DNA from: Owenia fusiformis
Lineage: Eukaryota; Annelida; Polychaeta; Sabellida; Oweniidae
DNA: 64,000 nt
Direction of reading: 5' to 3'
Assembly: GCA_903813345.2 (NCBI GenBank)
Contig: CAIIXF020000004.1
Coordinates: forward strand, 13,893,196-13,957,195
Position 1 is the stretch's first letter; each line of letters starts with the position of its first letter. Shown here piece by piece: positions 34,060 through 45,479 of the stretch. Both the position numbers and the translations under genes were made by a program. The notes under the pieces are model-generated. The model was given only the letters and a program-made list of their open reading frames with translations, was not told the DNA's origin and made no database searches.

Positions 34060-37000
34060 AAAAATTTATTTTTGACACAGTGTTCCTTAACCTTAATTGT
34101 AAATGGCGATTTCAATGCAAGAAATAGTTTTTGGTGGAGTGATGATAAAACTGATAATCCTGGATTAAATCTTCAAAACTTAACATCTGACTTAAATATC
34201 ATTCAACTTATAGATGAACCAACTAGAATTCGGAAGCGAGAGGATTTATTAACCAAATCATGTATTGACCTTGTTTTTACTGATGAAATCAATGTTATCT
34301 CTCATTTTAAAGTGATGGCCCCTATTGGAAATTCAGATCACTGTTCAATTTTGACAAACTTAAGGGTAAATATTCTAAAGGAACCACCTACTAAGAAAAC
34401 TATTTGGAAGTACGATCATATGGACTCAAATGACTTAAATGACAGAATTATCAGTTTCAATTGGGATGAAATCCTTCTTTTGGATGATGTTGACATTGCT
34501 ACTGAAAGATTCTCAAATAGCCTTTTTGATATTTTCAAAAATTGTATACCCAATTTTGAGATTAATCACAAATCTACAGATCAACCATGGTTCTCCCCTA
34601 ACATCAAAAAAGAGATCAACATTCGTGACAGATTACATCACAAATTCAAACACTTTTTTAATAAATTTAAGACACAGAGTGATAAGGTAGTCAAATTAAT
34701 TAAAGAAGCTAAACAATCGTATATTGAAAATACTTGTGATAATATATCTATTCTTAATTCAAACTCATCTGACTATTGGGTACTTCTTAAGAAATTGCTA
34801 GGTAAATCCTTTGACACATCACTGCCTTTTTTACATTTAGAAAATCCTAAATTATCAGCTGGTACTTCTATTGGAAAGGCTGAACTTTTTCTCAAATATT
34901 TTACCCAGAAAAATCATATTAATATTGTCCATCCAGAAGTGTTACCAGAGTTTCCTACTTTATGCAACAATAATTTATGTAGTATACAAACGAGTGAAGA
35001 AGAAGTTTTAAAATTACTGAAAGATTTAGATTTATCAAAGGGGGGTGGCAGTGATGGTATCACAAATAGGATGTTATTCTATTCTGCAAACAGTTTAGCC
35101 AGTCCTCTTTCACTATTGTTTAACAAGATATTAAATTCACATTCATTCCCAAAGGTTTGGAAAGAGGGTATCATAATACCTCTCCATAAGAAGAAAGATA
35201 AATCAAATATTGAAAACTATCGCCCAATAACAATTTTAAATTCAATGTCCAAAATCTTAGAAAAGGTGCTTTACAATAGAATCTTTAATCACATGAGTCA
35301 GAATAATCTTTTCTATGACCTCCAATCTGGTTTTCTCCCTTTACATAATACCACATCTCAACTTGCCTATATTATTCATTGTATCCACGAGGAGTTAAAT
35401 AATGGTAACAATGTCCGTACAATCTTTTTGGACCTTGCATCAGCATTTGATGTTGTCCCTCATCATCTTTTGCTTCATCATCTTTTGCTTCATAAAATAT
35501 CAGCTTATGGTATAAAAGATGACTTACTCTTGCTTTTAAAGTCTTATCTTTCTGGTAGACAGGTTAAAGTCAAGATAAATGAAAAACTTTCAAATTTGTC
35601 TGAACCAAACTTTCTAAATGCAGGTGTACCCCAGGGTAGCATCTTAGGGCCTTTGATGTTTCTTATCTATATAAATGATCTACCAACTAATTTAAAATCC
35701 AAAACGTTTATCTATGCAGATGATACTTCAATTTTTAGCCCCTATCCAAAAGATCAGCCACAACATTGTCTTGATTTACAACAAGATCTTAACAAAATAT
35801 ATAACTGGGCCCAAACATGGCAAATGAACTTTAAAGCCTCAAAATCCGTTGACTTGACTTTCACTTCACCAACAACTGTTATTCAAAACGAACCAATTTT
35901 ATTTTTGGGAACTAACCCAATAGATAAACAAAATACCCATAAGCACCTGGGTATCATTTTAGATCAAAAACTAACCTTTAAAGAGCATATTAACGAATTA
36001 ATAAAACAGTCTCAAGCTTTGCTAAACCCTTTTAAAAGGTTGACTCATGTTTTAAGATCTAAACACTTAGAAACCATTTATAATGCCTTCATTTTGAGTC
36101 GAATTGACTATGGTGATATCTTATATTCTAGTGCTCCTGAATTATCTTTGATTAAGTTAGACAGACTTCAATATAATGCAGCTTGTTTGATAACTGGCGC
36201 TCTGCATGGCTCTAGCACTCAGAAGGTGTTAGATATTTTAAATTGGACAAAGTTACCAGATAGAAGAAAATCTCATTTATGTACTTTTCTTTTCAAAAGC
36301 AGACATAATTTAATAGCACCATATGTAAGTCAAGTTTTCAATGGTTGCAGAAATATTCCAACTCGAACTCTAAGAGCTTTCAGAGAATACAATATTCCTT
36401 TAGATATAAGTAAAAGGTTTGAGAAATCTACTTTCTATGCAGCAATTGAAACTTGGAATACTTTACCTGATGATATAAGAAATTGTGAGCGAATTTCAAT
36501 TTTTAAACGCAGGATCAAGGCACATTTTGAAAATTTCAATGGTACAAATTTCATAACTTATAGTAATGTTAAAAGGAAAAATGAAGTTTCATTTAATAGA
36601 CTCAGAGTAGATCTTTATTTGAAAAGCCAGCTTTTTGCACATAATTTTAACAACGTGCCTTCACCAGAATGTGCCTGTGGTCATCGCTCTGAAACACCAA
36701 AACACTTTTTTCTACAATGCCCTCTATACACGAACCCAAGATGTCAACTCCTTAGAGATCTCCATATGGCGGATTGCTTAAGTGCATTTTTAGATTGTAA
36801 TTCTTCTGATAAAATAGACATGCTTTTATTTGGTCACCCTGATTTTGATGATAATACTAATATTTTAATAATCAAAGCAAGTGTATCATTTTTGCAATCC
36901 ACCAAAGACCTACTGGACCCGTAACCAAACTCTACACATTAAGCACACAACTTGACCATTTTAAATAAAATAATGAATCTTTCTTTGTAAAGTAAAAATT

Positions 37001-37132
37001 TATGAATGTAACTACATTAAGGTTTTTAGTTTGACAATAATGTTACTTGTAACCTAGTCAAACGTTATTATTGTATTATTGTATGTATAGTATATATTTG
37101 AAATAAATGATTATTAAAAAAAAAAAAAAAAA
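34060..37132 (+). mobile_element. jockey/CR1-like LINE, 5'-truncated
   Basis: A long open frame plus a 190-bp 3' UTR with AATAAATGATTATT followed by a run of about 18 A (37,115-37,132). It is inserted antisense into the LTR element between gag and the remaining interior. The 5' end is cut within the endonuclease. No clear target duplication was found. Confidence 0.85.
34072..36924 (+). CDS. LINE endonuclease-reverse transcriptase (jockey-like)
   Basis: About 950 codons without a stop. Residues 10-85 are the C-terminal half of an APE-type endonuclease (VNGDFNARN and the final GNSDHCSI). The reverse transcriptase follows: SKGGGSDGITNRML (about 320), YRPITILNSMSKILEK (about 385), LDLASAFDVVPH, GVPQGSILGPLMFL (about 522), and the catalytic FIYADDTSIF (about 545). 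The C-terminal end has CACGHRSETPKHFFLQCPLY, a zinc-binding block found in jockey/CR1-type elements. The first codon is TTG, so the real start is missing. A 15-bp in-frame duplication gives HHLLLHHLLL near residue 465. It is a young but 5'-truncated copy. Confidence 0.88.
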   Translation: MTQCSLTLIVNGDFNARNSFWWSDDKTDNPGLNLQNLTSDLNIIQLIDEPTRIRKREDLLTKSCIDLVFTDEINVISHFKVMAPIGNSDHCSILTNLRVNILKEPPTKKTIWKYDHMDSNDLNDRIISFNWDEILLLDDVDIATERFSNSLFDIFKNCIPNFEINHKSTDQPWFSPNIKKEINIRDRLHHKFKHFFNKFKTQSDKVVKLIKEAKQSYIENTCDNISILNSNSSDYWVLLKKLLGKSFDTSLPFLHLENPKLSAGTSIGKAELFLKYFTQKNHINIVHPEVLPEFPTLCNNNLCSIQTSEEEVLKLLKDLDLSKGGGSDGITNRMLFYSANSLASPLSLLFNKILNSHSFPKVWKEGIIIPLHKKKDKSNIENYRPITILNSMSKILEKVLYNRIFNHMSQNNLFYDLQSGFLPLHNTTSQLAYIIHCIHEELNNGNNVRTIFLDLASAFDVVPHHLLLHHLLLHKISAYGIKDDLLLLLKSYLSGRQVKVKINEKLSNLSEPNFLNAGVPQGSILGPLMFLIYINDLPTNLKSKTFIYADDTSIFSPYPKDQPQHCLDLQQDLNKIYNWAQTWQMNFKASKSVDLTFTSPTTVIQNEPILFLGTNPIDKQNTHKHLGIILDQKLTFKEHINELIKQSQALLNPFKRLTHVLRSKHLETIYNAFILSRIDYGDILYSSAPELSLIKLDRLQYNAACLITGALHGSSTQKVLDILNWTKLPDRRKSHLCTFLFKSRHNLIAPYVSQVFNGCRNIPTRTLRAFREYNIPLDISKRFEKSTFYAAIETWNTLPDDIRNCERISIFKRRIKAHFENFNGTNFITYSNVKRKNEVSFNRLRVDLYLKSQLFAHNFNNVPSPECACGHRSETPKHFFLQCPLYTNPRCQLLRDLHMADCLSAFLDCNSSDKIDMLLFGHPDFDDNTNILIIKASVSFLQSTKDLLDP

Positions 37133-37239
37133 ATCAAATTCAGGTTATACACAAAGTCTGTGGTAAGTGCTTAAAGTGGGCCTCTCAAGTACTTCGCTGA
37201 TTCTGGACCCTGTGTATCAGCACCTGTTAGTTTTCTGAA

Positions 37240-38600
37240 TCAATAGTTGTAGGGCACTCTGATATATAATGCCTTTTTTCTCCACAGAGAAAACAAACAA
37301 CTATCCAAGAACCAGGTTGTCTCTTCTCACATTTTGCTTTAAAATGAGACTCGGATTTGCAGATAATACATTCTTTGTTATTACTTGACTTGTGGTGTGT
37401 TTTAAGAGACCTTTGTGGCTTGGACTCAACAAGTGTATCTTGCCAATTCTACATCTGCCTCATCACTGGTCCATCCATTACTACGGACCACGAGACCAAA
37501 CTGAGGTGAAAAGGCACGTAAACTATGAGTCCCATCGAATTTTGGTACCTTTTTGGGCTTAGCATTTGATGATCTTCTTGGTGTATGGTAGGAACGCCGG
37601 TCTGAAGGGTATTCTGGCATTTCACTTCTATGTGAACGTCTGTTATTTTAAGTATCGGAAGCTCGTCTGGTTGGATCAACAGATGAAGTATAAGGTCTAT
37701 ACAGTGTCTGTGGACCATGCACCATCGCTATAGATGTGAAATCAAGGGTAGACTTTTTTCTACTTGGTGTGTCATTTGTGACCATATTGTATGAACCATC
37801 ATTTTGAGTGGTCCGAAAATGCTTTTGTTGGTTGTCAACATAACCCGACTTGGGCATATGTATAGGTGTCATATGTACTGTAGATGACAAGCTTTGAGGC
37901 ATAGGTGGGATGTTTTTGTAAGAGTCTTCCTGTATTCTGATTCAGGGCAAAGACTTGGGTGACTGCATTTGTCCATGAGTATAACCTCTTTGCAGTGGTC
38001 TACCTCTCTCAACACCCACAATATATCTCTCTTTGACATCAGATTTCCTGACGGTATGTCCATTAGGGTTTGAAGACATATCATAGGGTCTTGTAGTATC
38101 TGAAAAAAAATCTAGTCCCATAATCAGCTGTTTCCTCATTGACTCTAGCAGAGCTCCTCGCAGTTGTGGTTTCCACTACTGCACATGGAGTTGCCTTGGA
38201 TATAAATGAAGTCTATACTGGGTTATTGGGACTGGAAAATTGAATGACTGAAGGTTCATCAGTTCCCTTCTGATTTCCACCAATAGATTTCCCGTTAGTG
38301 TAGAGATGTTTGTGCATCTCCCCACCTTCTTGAAATCTTGGGCGGTTATCAGTGTACCACTGAATGAAAGGATTGGAAGAAGTGACTGGTGTCGCAGGCG
38401 AAATATCAAATCTCCCTGTAAGCCCAGTCCTGGTTACTCCTGAAGCCATCATCAAGTCGCCTATACCATCGGGTTGTGGATCGTCATCCGCTACAAAAAT
38501 GGGGTTGACCGATTCCATGTCTCCACCATATTGGGTTGTATCTTCAGGTCGAATTGGTTCAGTATGGTCATCATCAAGGTCACTTTTGTAGGAATTATCC
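37240..38600 (-). pseudogene. Ty3-like gag with two CCHC knuckles
   Basis: Minus-strand pieces in several frames. 38,518-38,213 and 38,139-37,648 are low-complexity N-terminal parts. 37,620-37,430 has PKKVPKFDGTHSLRAFSPQF and VRSNGWTSDEADVEL, the start of a Ty3-type capsid (P-FDG---W--F--QF---A--NGW). Then come CIICKSESHFKAKC and CFLCGEKRHYISEC, both CX2CX4HX4C, at about 37,370-37,270. Frameshifts break it. Most of the capsid between FDG and the knuckles is deleted. Confidence 0.65.
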
Positions 38601-39423
38601 CACGTTAACCAAATTTACACAAATTGGTTAAACATGCCTTGATATATGTTAATATTACATTGAATGAATCGGAGTATTATATATTATATTAACTACATTA
38701 TATATATATATGGCTTGTCCCATCTGGTCACAGCATCACAGCAAAGTCAGCATCATGGCAAGTGTTACCATCCCTGTTCACTTAATAACAATTGTAAATG
38801 TTAGATGAACGTTTTCCCTTTCCAAAAATATGAGTAATTTTCCATCCCAAAACAGTGAATTTCCATGTCTAATGTGAAAGGATTTCCAACCAAAACATGA
38901 GGGTTTTATCCATAAAATGTACCCATAATGAAGGAACTTATCCACCAAAATACAACTCAAATCACTGCAAGGAATTTCTCCCCAAAAATTATAAGGCTTT
39001 TACCCATAAGCTTTTGATATAAAACGTCCGTAAAACAGTAAAGATTTGTTCCCTCAAACATGATTGACAAAGCAGGTAAAGTTCGTAATTATGCTGCAAA
39101 AGGCATAATTACCCGCCAGAAGGCATAATAACCCGCCAGAAGGGTTGAATTTCCCGCCAAAAGGTGAGTATAAAACATAGGCTTGAAATATAACCTGGGA
39201 ACCTCTCGATAAAATGGTTTATTTATAATGACTAGACATTGCCTAAACACCTAAACACTGCAGCCGAAAATGTATTCAAAGTTATAAATGACCTCCTATC
39301 TAAGAAATATGAGTATAAATAGAAGGGGGAGTATACTTGCAACGTGGTATAATGAATTGAATGAAATACTGGGTTATAAAATTGTATGCAATTTGAAATG
39401 GTAGACTCCAAACGCTAGAAATT

Positions 39424-41122
39424 CGTCGGTGTGTAATGTCATATTTTTAAGTGATGTTTCAGTTGTAAGAAGACCAATTTCATCCTGGTTAGTCACTTTG
39501 GAAAAAAACGCAAGTAACATTGCATTAAGTTCATTCTTCATGCATATGAAACGCAATAACAAAAACACACAAACATCGTCGATGTTGACGTCGTAACGTT
39601 ATGTTTGATTTCTCAGTTGTTAAACGTCAACTGGTAAAAACTACATTTGATATGACAAAAAAAAGCTTTCTAATGGTATACTGAAATGGTAAGTCACTTT
39701 TAATCCCGATAAGAGAACGCATGTAACATTATATTGTGTTCAGTATTCAGTAGGCTATGACGATAACAAATCATTTTTGTTTCGAAATTGTTAAATTTCA
39801 GTAAAAAATTAGGATAGATTCCCGTAGAAACGATAGGTTGGTTAATGATAGGTTAGGATCTAAGGCAGGGTAATTTATCGAGAGGAGACGGTCATGACCA
39901 ATTTGTTTGCTTGCCATTCGTTGCAAGGTACAAAATCGGTAAAAAACGTTGCCTATAGTCCAACGATTGACATTCAAAATCAAATTATTAATATTCTAAG
40001 GCTACAAATATGTTCAGTCTTTTACATGATATGGTCGGTCTTTTACACATTTTCTTCAAACCCTGTTTTGAGGCTACCAGTGGAAAACACTGACCGGTCG
40101 GTGGTCGGTGGGGTCGGTCTTTTCCGAAAACCCGTTAGGCTACAATACTTTAAATCTCAAAGAAAACAATAAAATGTATTTACTTTGTTGCGAGATGCAT
40201 TTAGAAATGAGAGATATGATGTGAAAACTGAATAATATTAGATTCAATCTGGTTACATAGGAGTGTAATTAATTATTAAGTTATGAAGCTTAACTTACTC
40301 TTATCTGGAGTTCTCCTCCTTCTACTCCATTTCTTGTCGCCTGCATCTCATTTTGTAGATCACTGAACCGTTCATTATGGATCATTCCAAATTCATTTTG
40401 AAGATCAAGATATGCAGCTTGATTGGCCTTGAAATGATCGCAGATAGCGCTTCTTAACAAGATAGCTTGTTGTTTTTTCGTGGCATGGCTTATGCGTTGG
40501 GAGGGGCTACTCCGTAAACGAAACAGTCCATGGGCAATTGCCCAGAAAAGACAATTCCCATCACCAAGAATGGGCACTTTAAGATCTGGATATAAAATAA
40601 ACGTAGGCTAATTAGACTAGGTACCAAGGCCAAGGAAAAGATACGTTAACAATAATATCATTGTAAATCTAAATGATTTCATATTTATTTATGCCGCCCG
40701 ATATGGGCTTAAACTAGAACGTTTGATAGCCGATACTATGCTATATATTACAAATAACAGTACTTACATCCACGCCCTTCGTGGTAAAGCCGACGGGAAA
40801 GAAATTTATCCATGGTTGAGATTTTTCTGTCAATTTTAAGCAATGGCGCAATTTAGGATTGGTCGAAAAACGAACGCTAATAATTGATGCGATATGCGAA
40901 CGAGAGAAAAGTTGTATTTCTATAGGCCTACTAGCTAAAATACATTTGATTAAGATTTAACAAAATCACATGGATTATTTAATATTCAACATACAATCTG
41001 AAAATAAAAGGAATACTTCTCACTATAAGTATAAGGCAAATTTCATTAACATTTCATCAGGAAAAATGATCTTCTATACGAGATTTTAGGGGGGGCGCGC
41101 GTCCCGCGCGCACCCCCCTGTA
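39424..41122 (-). mobile_element. DNA-transposon piece carrying an OTU gene
   Basis: The right end reads CAGTGGCGGATACAGGGGGG on the minus strand from 41,122, a terminus type seen in hAT-like elements, followed by a GC-rich GCGCGCGGGACGCGCGC hairpin. The left end has no matching terminus, so the element is cut there; about 105 bp of LTR is also missing at the junction. The two OTU exons sit about 310 bp inside the terminus. Confidence 0.5.
40299..40813 (-). CDS. OTU-domain cysteine protease, first two exons (partial)
   Basis: Exon 1 (40,813-40,768) starts ACCATGG and encodes MDKFLSRRLYHEGRG, ending at GT (GTAAGT). Exon 2 (40,585-40,299) begins after TATATCCAG and ends AGA/GTAAGT. The phases match (one base carried). 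The joined protein enters an OTU domain at once: ILGDGNCLFWAIAHGLF holds the catalytic Asp and Cys (GDGNC), followed by a helix with RSAICDHFKANQAAY. The C-terminal part with the catalytic His is not found; the segment ends at the LTR junction. OTU proteases are known cargo of several transposon groups. It is not obviously close to the OTU of the 50.8-kb gene (DGTGDC). Confidence 0.6.
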
Positions 41123-41426
41123 TCCGCCACTGAGGCCTACCCAAGTTTCAGCTGTTGAAGTTGAAGCCATGATGGGAGCACGTCCGTCCCTCAGCATGTT
41201 GCAAATATACTACCTCGAACTATGTTCGCGGGCTCACGATCATGTGATCTTCAATCTCGACTCTCACGAGATTTGAAACGAGATTTTAAACGAAACCGGA
41301 AGTATTTTAACCAGGGATTTGTAAAAACATTATTTTCAGTAAGTAAAATATATAAAGTAAAATATCGACCAGGTCCCTTTGCCATACTGGCGATATAATA
41401 CAAATGTCGGGCCCCTGGTCGCTACA

Positions 41427-43430
41427 TGTCCAACCTAATTTAAAGAAAACAACTATGATTATGAGAATACTCCCGAGCTATGATAGTGTTCTTGAAATTA
41501 ATCGAAAGCACTGGCACATGCCAAACCTTGTTTCGACTATGTAGTGCTTCTAATAGTCTCAACATTGTATAGTTGTTTTCTATTATGGTTATAATTTGAA
41601 ACAATTGTTATTAAAACTTGACTTGTTGAAATTAAGAAATTATTAAGTAAAATTACCAAAGTATGTTTGTTTTGATAGGAATATCAATTATTCAAATTAT
41701 CCATAATTTTCTTAGAATATATCTAAGTTATAAATAGTACTATGACTGTTTTGGAGTATGGCCTGTATTGATGTAATATCTTGTTAGATTTGCATAATTA
41801 TGTTTGAAAATTTTAATGAACTATTTATTACAAACTTTGACATGAATTATCGATGTAATTTCAAAATTGCAAATCTAAGTGATATATATTTTTTATTTTT
41901 TATCAATACTAGCACTATGACGAATACTTACTACTTATGATATTTATCAGTATCAAATCTTATAATAGTTTTAGGGCATACGTTTACTTACTTATTTTAT
42001 TGCCCTAATGCATGGTTTGTAGAAGTTTAGGTGGGTCCCATCACTTTGTTATAGTTTTTCACCTACATTCCCTAATCCTCGGGATCTCCATATTATCACT
42101 TTCTTTAATATTTTTTGTTATACTAGTTTCATCAATAGTTTATTTACGCCGTTGATTATTTGGTTGGCTCTAAAAATTTCCATTGGTTTGTTTAAATGTT
42201 TCCAATTATGTCCACGGTGAAAAAGTTTGCCAAAAATTATTATTGATTCAATTTTGATACATTTTTTCATTTTATTAATTTGACATATCAAGTCATCTAC
42301 AATTTTTTGAATGCAATTTATCACTGTTTTATATTTTTTAGTGGAATTTATTTCCTTAGCCAAGTCTGAAGTGTCATTGCCAGCAATTTGTATGAATATG
42401 ATTTGTGGCTGAAGGTTTTTGAAACTTTTAGTAAGGTATATTAAGTCACCTTATCACCACTTAAAATGTCAGGTCAATTTCACTTTTTCTTTTTCAAATT
42501 TCCACTGTGGCCCATTATTAAATAGTTTTTGAATTAAAGAACTGCTGACTAGGGCAATTTTCTTTTCTATTTCTGTAAGCAGAGAAAATAGGTTTTTGTT
42601 TTTAATTATGTGATGAACTTTTCTTATTTATTAAGTTATTTTTGTGAATTTATTCTATTTAATTAAAACCGTTTAAAGTACGTAAGTCTGTAAATGAAGG
42701 CAGTGATTTTCCAGTGTTTTAGTTGCATAACCAAGTGCATTCGCACTCTAAACTAGTCATTTAACTCGACAACTACAAAAATCATTGCTTTGTTAGTAAT
42801 CTGATAATAAGGTGCGGATATGTACATTATATGCATGCAAGTGCAAATATGCATATATATTCACCTTGTTTATAAAATAAAATTTATATTGGATTATTTC
42901 TAGCAAATATTTGCATCCAAAGATCTATTGTCTTTCATTATCTAAATTGCTGTTCTACCTTTATTCTATTTTTACCTTAGATTCTACTTATTTTCCCGTT
43001 TGTCAAGTGAAATCTGTTAGACTTTTATTTCGTTTTTTTTATCAGTAATATTGTTAAAATCTTACTTGATTACTACTCTCTATATGTTCAGTTTTTCTTT
43101 TTCAATTCAGTTTATGTCTATGTGTAGCTACGAATATCGTCTAACTCTTTATGTTGTTCAGTTTTTTTCTTTTTCAATTCAGTTTACATCTCTGTGTAGC
43201 TGCAAATATCGTCTACTGTATTTGAATCTTGACAAAGAATCTCATCAAATCAATATCGTCAAGTAGGTGAAATGTCGTAATCATTGCCGTAAATCATTGT
43301 CGTTAAGTCTAAATAGTTCTGGAATTAAGCTTCTATAATATTAGGGTTTTTATCATTATTTATAGTTATTAACTCCAGAACCAACAAACGCATAAATATT
43401 TATACTTCGTATAACTGATTTATTGCTACA
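41427..43430 (-). other. upstream part of YR element B
   Basis: Matches 22,346-24,810 of element A throughout, lacking the MITE at 23,420-23,880 and with small indels. It includes the SGNH ORF and the duplicated leader unit. Confidence 0.8.
42118..42470 (-). pseudogene. SGNH-hydrolase-like ORF of YR element B
   Basis: An intact frame 42,363-42,118 (KEINSTKKYKTVINCIQKIV onward) is preceded by the IAGND block with a substitution (AGNDTS) and a 2-base deletion near 42,447 that breaks the frame relative to element A. Confidence 0.6.
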
Positions 43431-43960
43431 GGATCTGTCAGCAGAACATGTGATGGTTTATAATTTGGATTTCGAATACATGGTGATGTTAATCTGCAAT
43501 TATCATGGTCACCTTGATAATGCAAGATAATAGCATCAAGACTATAGTTCCCAGAGTACATGATAGAGTACCAAAAATGATTTTTCAACACAACACAACC
43601 AATGGGGATGTGTGTCTCTTTGAAATCATCAAAAATTCCTTTTGTATATAGTGTTTCATGTATGTGAATTATTAGTATTGTTACAAAGACCTAGTGTTAT
43701 ACTATAGGATGCATTCCAAAGCAGGCATCAGTCTCGATTATGACCCCTGATTATACCATTAATAGCTGAACATTCATGTATTGCAGTTTATTTAGAATGT
43801 GTTGCCTCTTTGGCAATAAATGGAGTAATTCTAGACATGGTGTTACAAAAATATTTCCTGTTAGTGTGTCCAAGTTGAGCCACATTGTCCAAATGAATAA
43901 AAAGAGATCATACAACACACCGCTAGAAATAACTGCAAATGACATCCTTTCATTGATCAA
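43400..43960 (-). pseudogene. unassigned coding-like fragment
   Basis: 43,591-43,400 encodes SLDAIILHYQGDHDNCRLTS and YKPSHVLLTDPVAINQL, an H...C-rich pattern seen in large proteins of some invertebrate DNA transposons. It lies between YR element B and the inverted-repeat element. No catalytic residues were identified. Confidence 0.25.
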
Positions 43961-44837
43961 TATAGTGGATGAGCTCGGACCTCTTTTTTACTCACACTAT
44001 TGCATTTTTGTAATTATGTTAATTATTTGTAGTTTATCATTTGCCATTGATTTTGAAAATAATAGGGTCTAGTTTTTCAGCCTCTTCGAATAATTGCCAT
44101 TTATACCCTCCTTGCTACTTTTATGAGGGGGTAATACCATAAACATCAATAATTTATGTTATATATCTCCAATCAAATTTATATTTCTGGGGAGTATGTA
44201 TCTATATATAGAAAGTTCCCATGACAAGTTTGATCATGCTTGGTCAAGTGGTTGCCATGGCAACACAACTTAAGTGCGAAAAATTGTAAATATTTCGCAT
44301 AAATCCACCAGTTCTTTAAAAGGTAAACGACTGCTTATCTCTTTGGATTGCACCAGTCAGCATGAAGTTGACTTTAAAAACATATTTAAGGAGGTTTCAA
44401 TGAAATAACATGATTAAAATGATTAATTGAATGATATCTATGACTCTAGTCCATAACTCTATTTGGTCACTATCATTCACATTGCTCAAAAGTGGGCGTG
44501 GCACTTTTAAGTAACTATCTTGAATAATTCATGTTATGTACCTCCAATCACATTCATACTTTCAGAGAGTATATATGTATATATAGTTAGTTGATATAGC
44601 AAGTCTGATCATGATTGGTGAAATGATTGCCATGGAAACACAACTTACTTATAAAGAAGTATAAACAATTGGATAAATCTACACATAGTTCCAGATTGTA
44701 CCAATCAATAAAAAGTTTTTTTTTAAAACATATTATAGGAGTTGGTTTTAAGAAAACATGACTGAAATCATCTATTAGTCAATGATATCAACTCATGGTT
44801 AATTAATAAACAGAAACTACTCTGTGTTCTTATATTC

Positions 44838-45356
44838 ACCCCGGAATAGCTGTAAAGTCAGATACCGTTGTCACAAATGGCGGACATAACCGTCGCTTCA
44901 ATTAGATTTTCATGAACTGTATGTTTAATAGAGCACCTAGACTAAATTCCTTTGGAACAACAATCAATCAAAGTTTCTTAATACTCATTGTACGGTTAAT
45001 AATGTTCTACCATAGAACTAAAGTCTTTAATTTTACCGACCAAAATGAGATACGGGACAACGGACATTGTAATTATTACCAAATACCATTGTCTTTCTAA
45101 ATTACTCAAATTCAGATTCCGTTGTCATTGACAATATCGAAGATGCTATATTGTGGCGATTCACGACCCAATTTGATGGAAAATAGGATTTCATATTATA
45201 CATTATCACAAGAGCTTAATGCATGCACAGAATTAGCGGCGATAAAATCCCATGAAATGAAAACCAAGTGATTAGACAGTTGAAGCGATGGTTATGTCCG
45301 TCATGTGTGACAACGGTATCTGACTTTACCGTAGTCAGGCTATTCCGGTGTGATAT
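44838..45356. mobile_element. MITE, ~70-bp imperfect TIRs
   Basis: The left end CACCCCGGAATAGC...GTCAGATACCGTTGTCACA...GGACATAACC is mirrored at 45,277-45,356. The interior has TTTAATTTTACCGACCAAAA and CATTATCACAAGAGCTTAAT. A related, shorter copy lies in intron 2 of the large gene (51,893-52,345). Confidence 0.75.
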
Positions 45357-45479
45357 TGATAGATCTTAACACATTCAGCCTTCTATAGCAATTGTACCTG
45401 TTTTGTGATAAATAAAAGAAATATCAAAAGGGAAATACAAGAGAAACTCTAGCAAAATGTCAAACTGATACTGCATCAA

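Larger units (their letters stand above)
29404..41426 (-). mobile_element. LTR retrotransposon (Ty3-like gag) inserted in YR element B
   Basis: The boundaries are exact because the host element resumes on both sides (GGTGGTTTCTTA to the left, TGTCCAACCTAATTTAAAG to the right; continuous in element A at about 22,330-22,360). Ends are TGTAAC...CTACA. On the minus strand: 5' LTR (41,426-38,765), gag with two zinc knuckles (about 38,600-37,240), then the interior, then a purine tract (complement of 31,925-31,937) and 3' LTR (31,924-29,404). No pol domain is recognisable. Target duplication not visible; about 7 host bases seem lost. Confidence 0.75.
38765..41426 (-). repeat. 5' LTR, truncated and interrupted
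   Basis: 38,765-39,423 matches 30,819-31,530 and 41,130-41,426 matches about 31,645-31,924. The middle is replaced by a foreign segment (39,424-41,122), and the part equivalent to 29,404-30,818 is absent, so the LTR pair is unequal. Confidence 0.7.
24875..43430 (-). mobile_element. tyrosine-recombinase retrotransposon B, split by insertions
   Basis: Second member of the family, immediately upstream (minus strand) of element A in the same orientation. Order on the minus strand: leader and SGNH ORF (43,430-41,427), Gln/Pro gag start (29,403-29,030), capsid-like gag (29,013-28,302), zinc knuckle (about 26,880-26,750), reverse transcriptase remnant, recombinase (about 26,230-25,440), terminal repeat. 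A 1.1-kb deletion at 26,341 removed most of the reverse transcriptase and RNase H. A 1.4-kb TIR element (26,908-28,311) and a 12-kb LTR element (29,404-41,426) inserted later. Confidence 0.78.

Noticed and set aside
34439-34690. 83-codon plus-strand frame
   Set aside because: Shadow of the LINE frame in another register.
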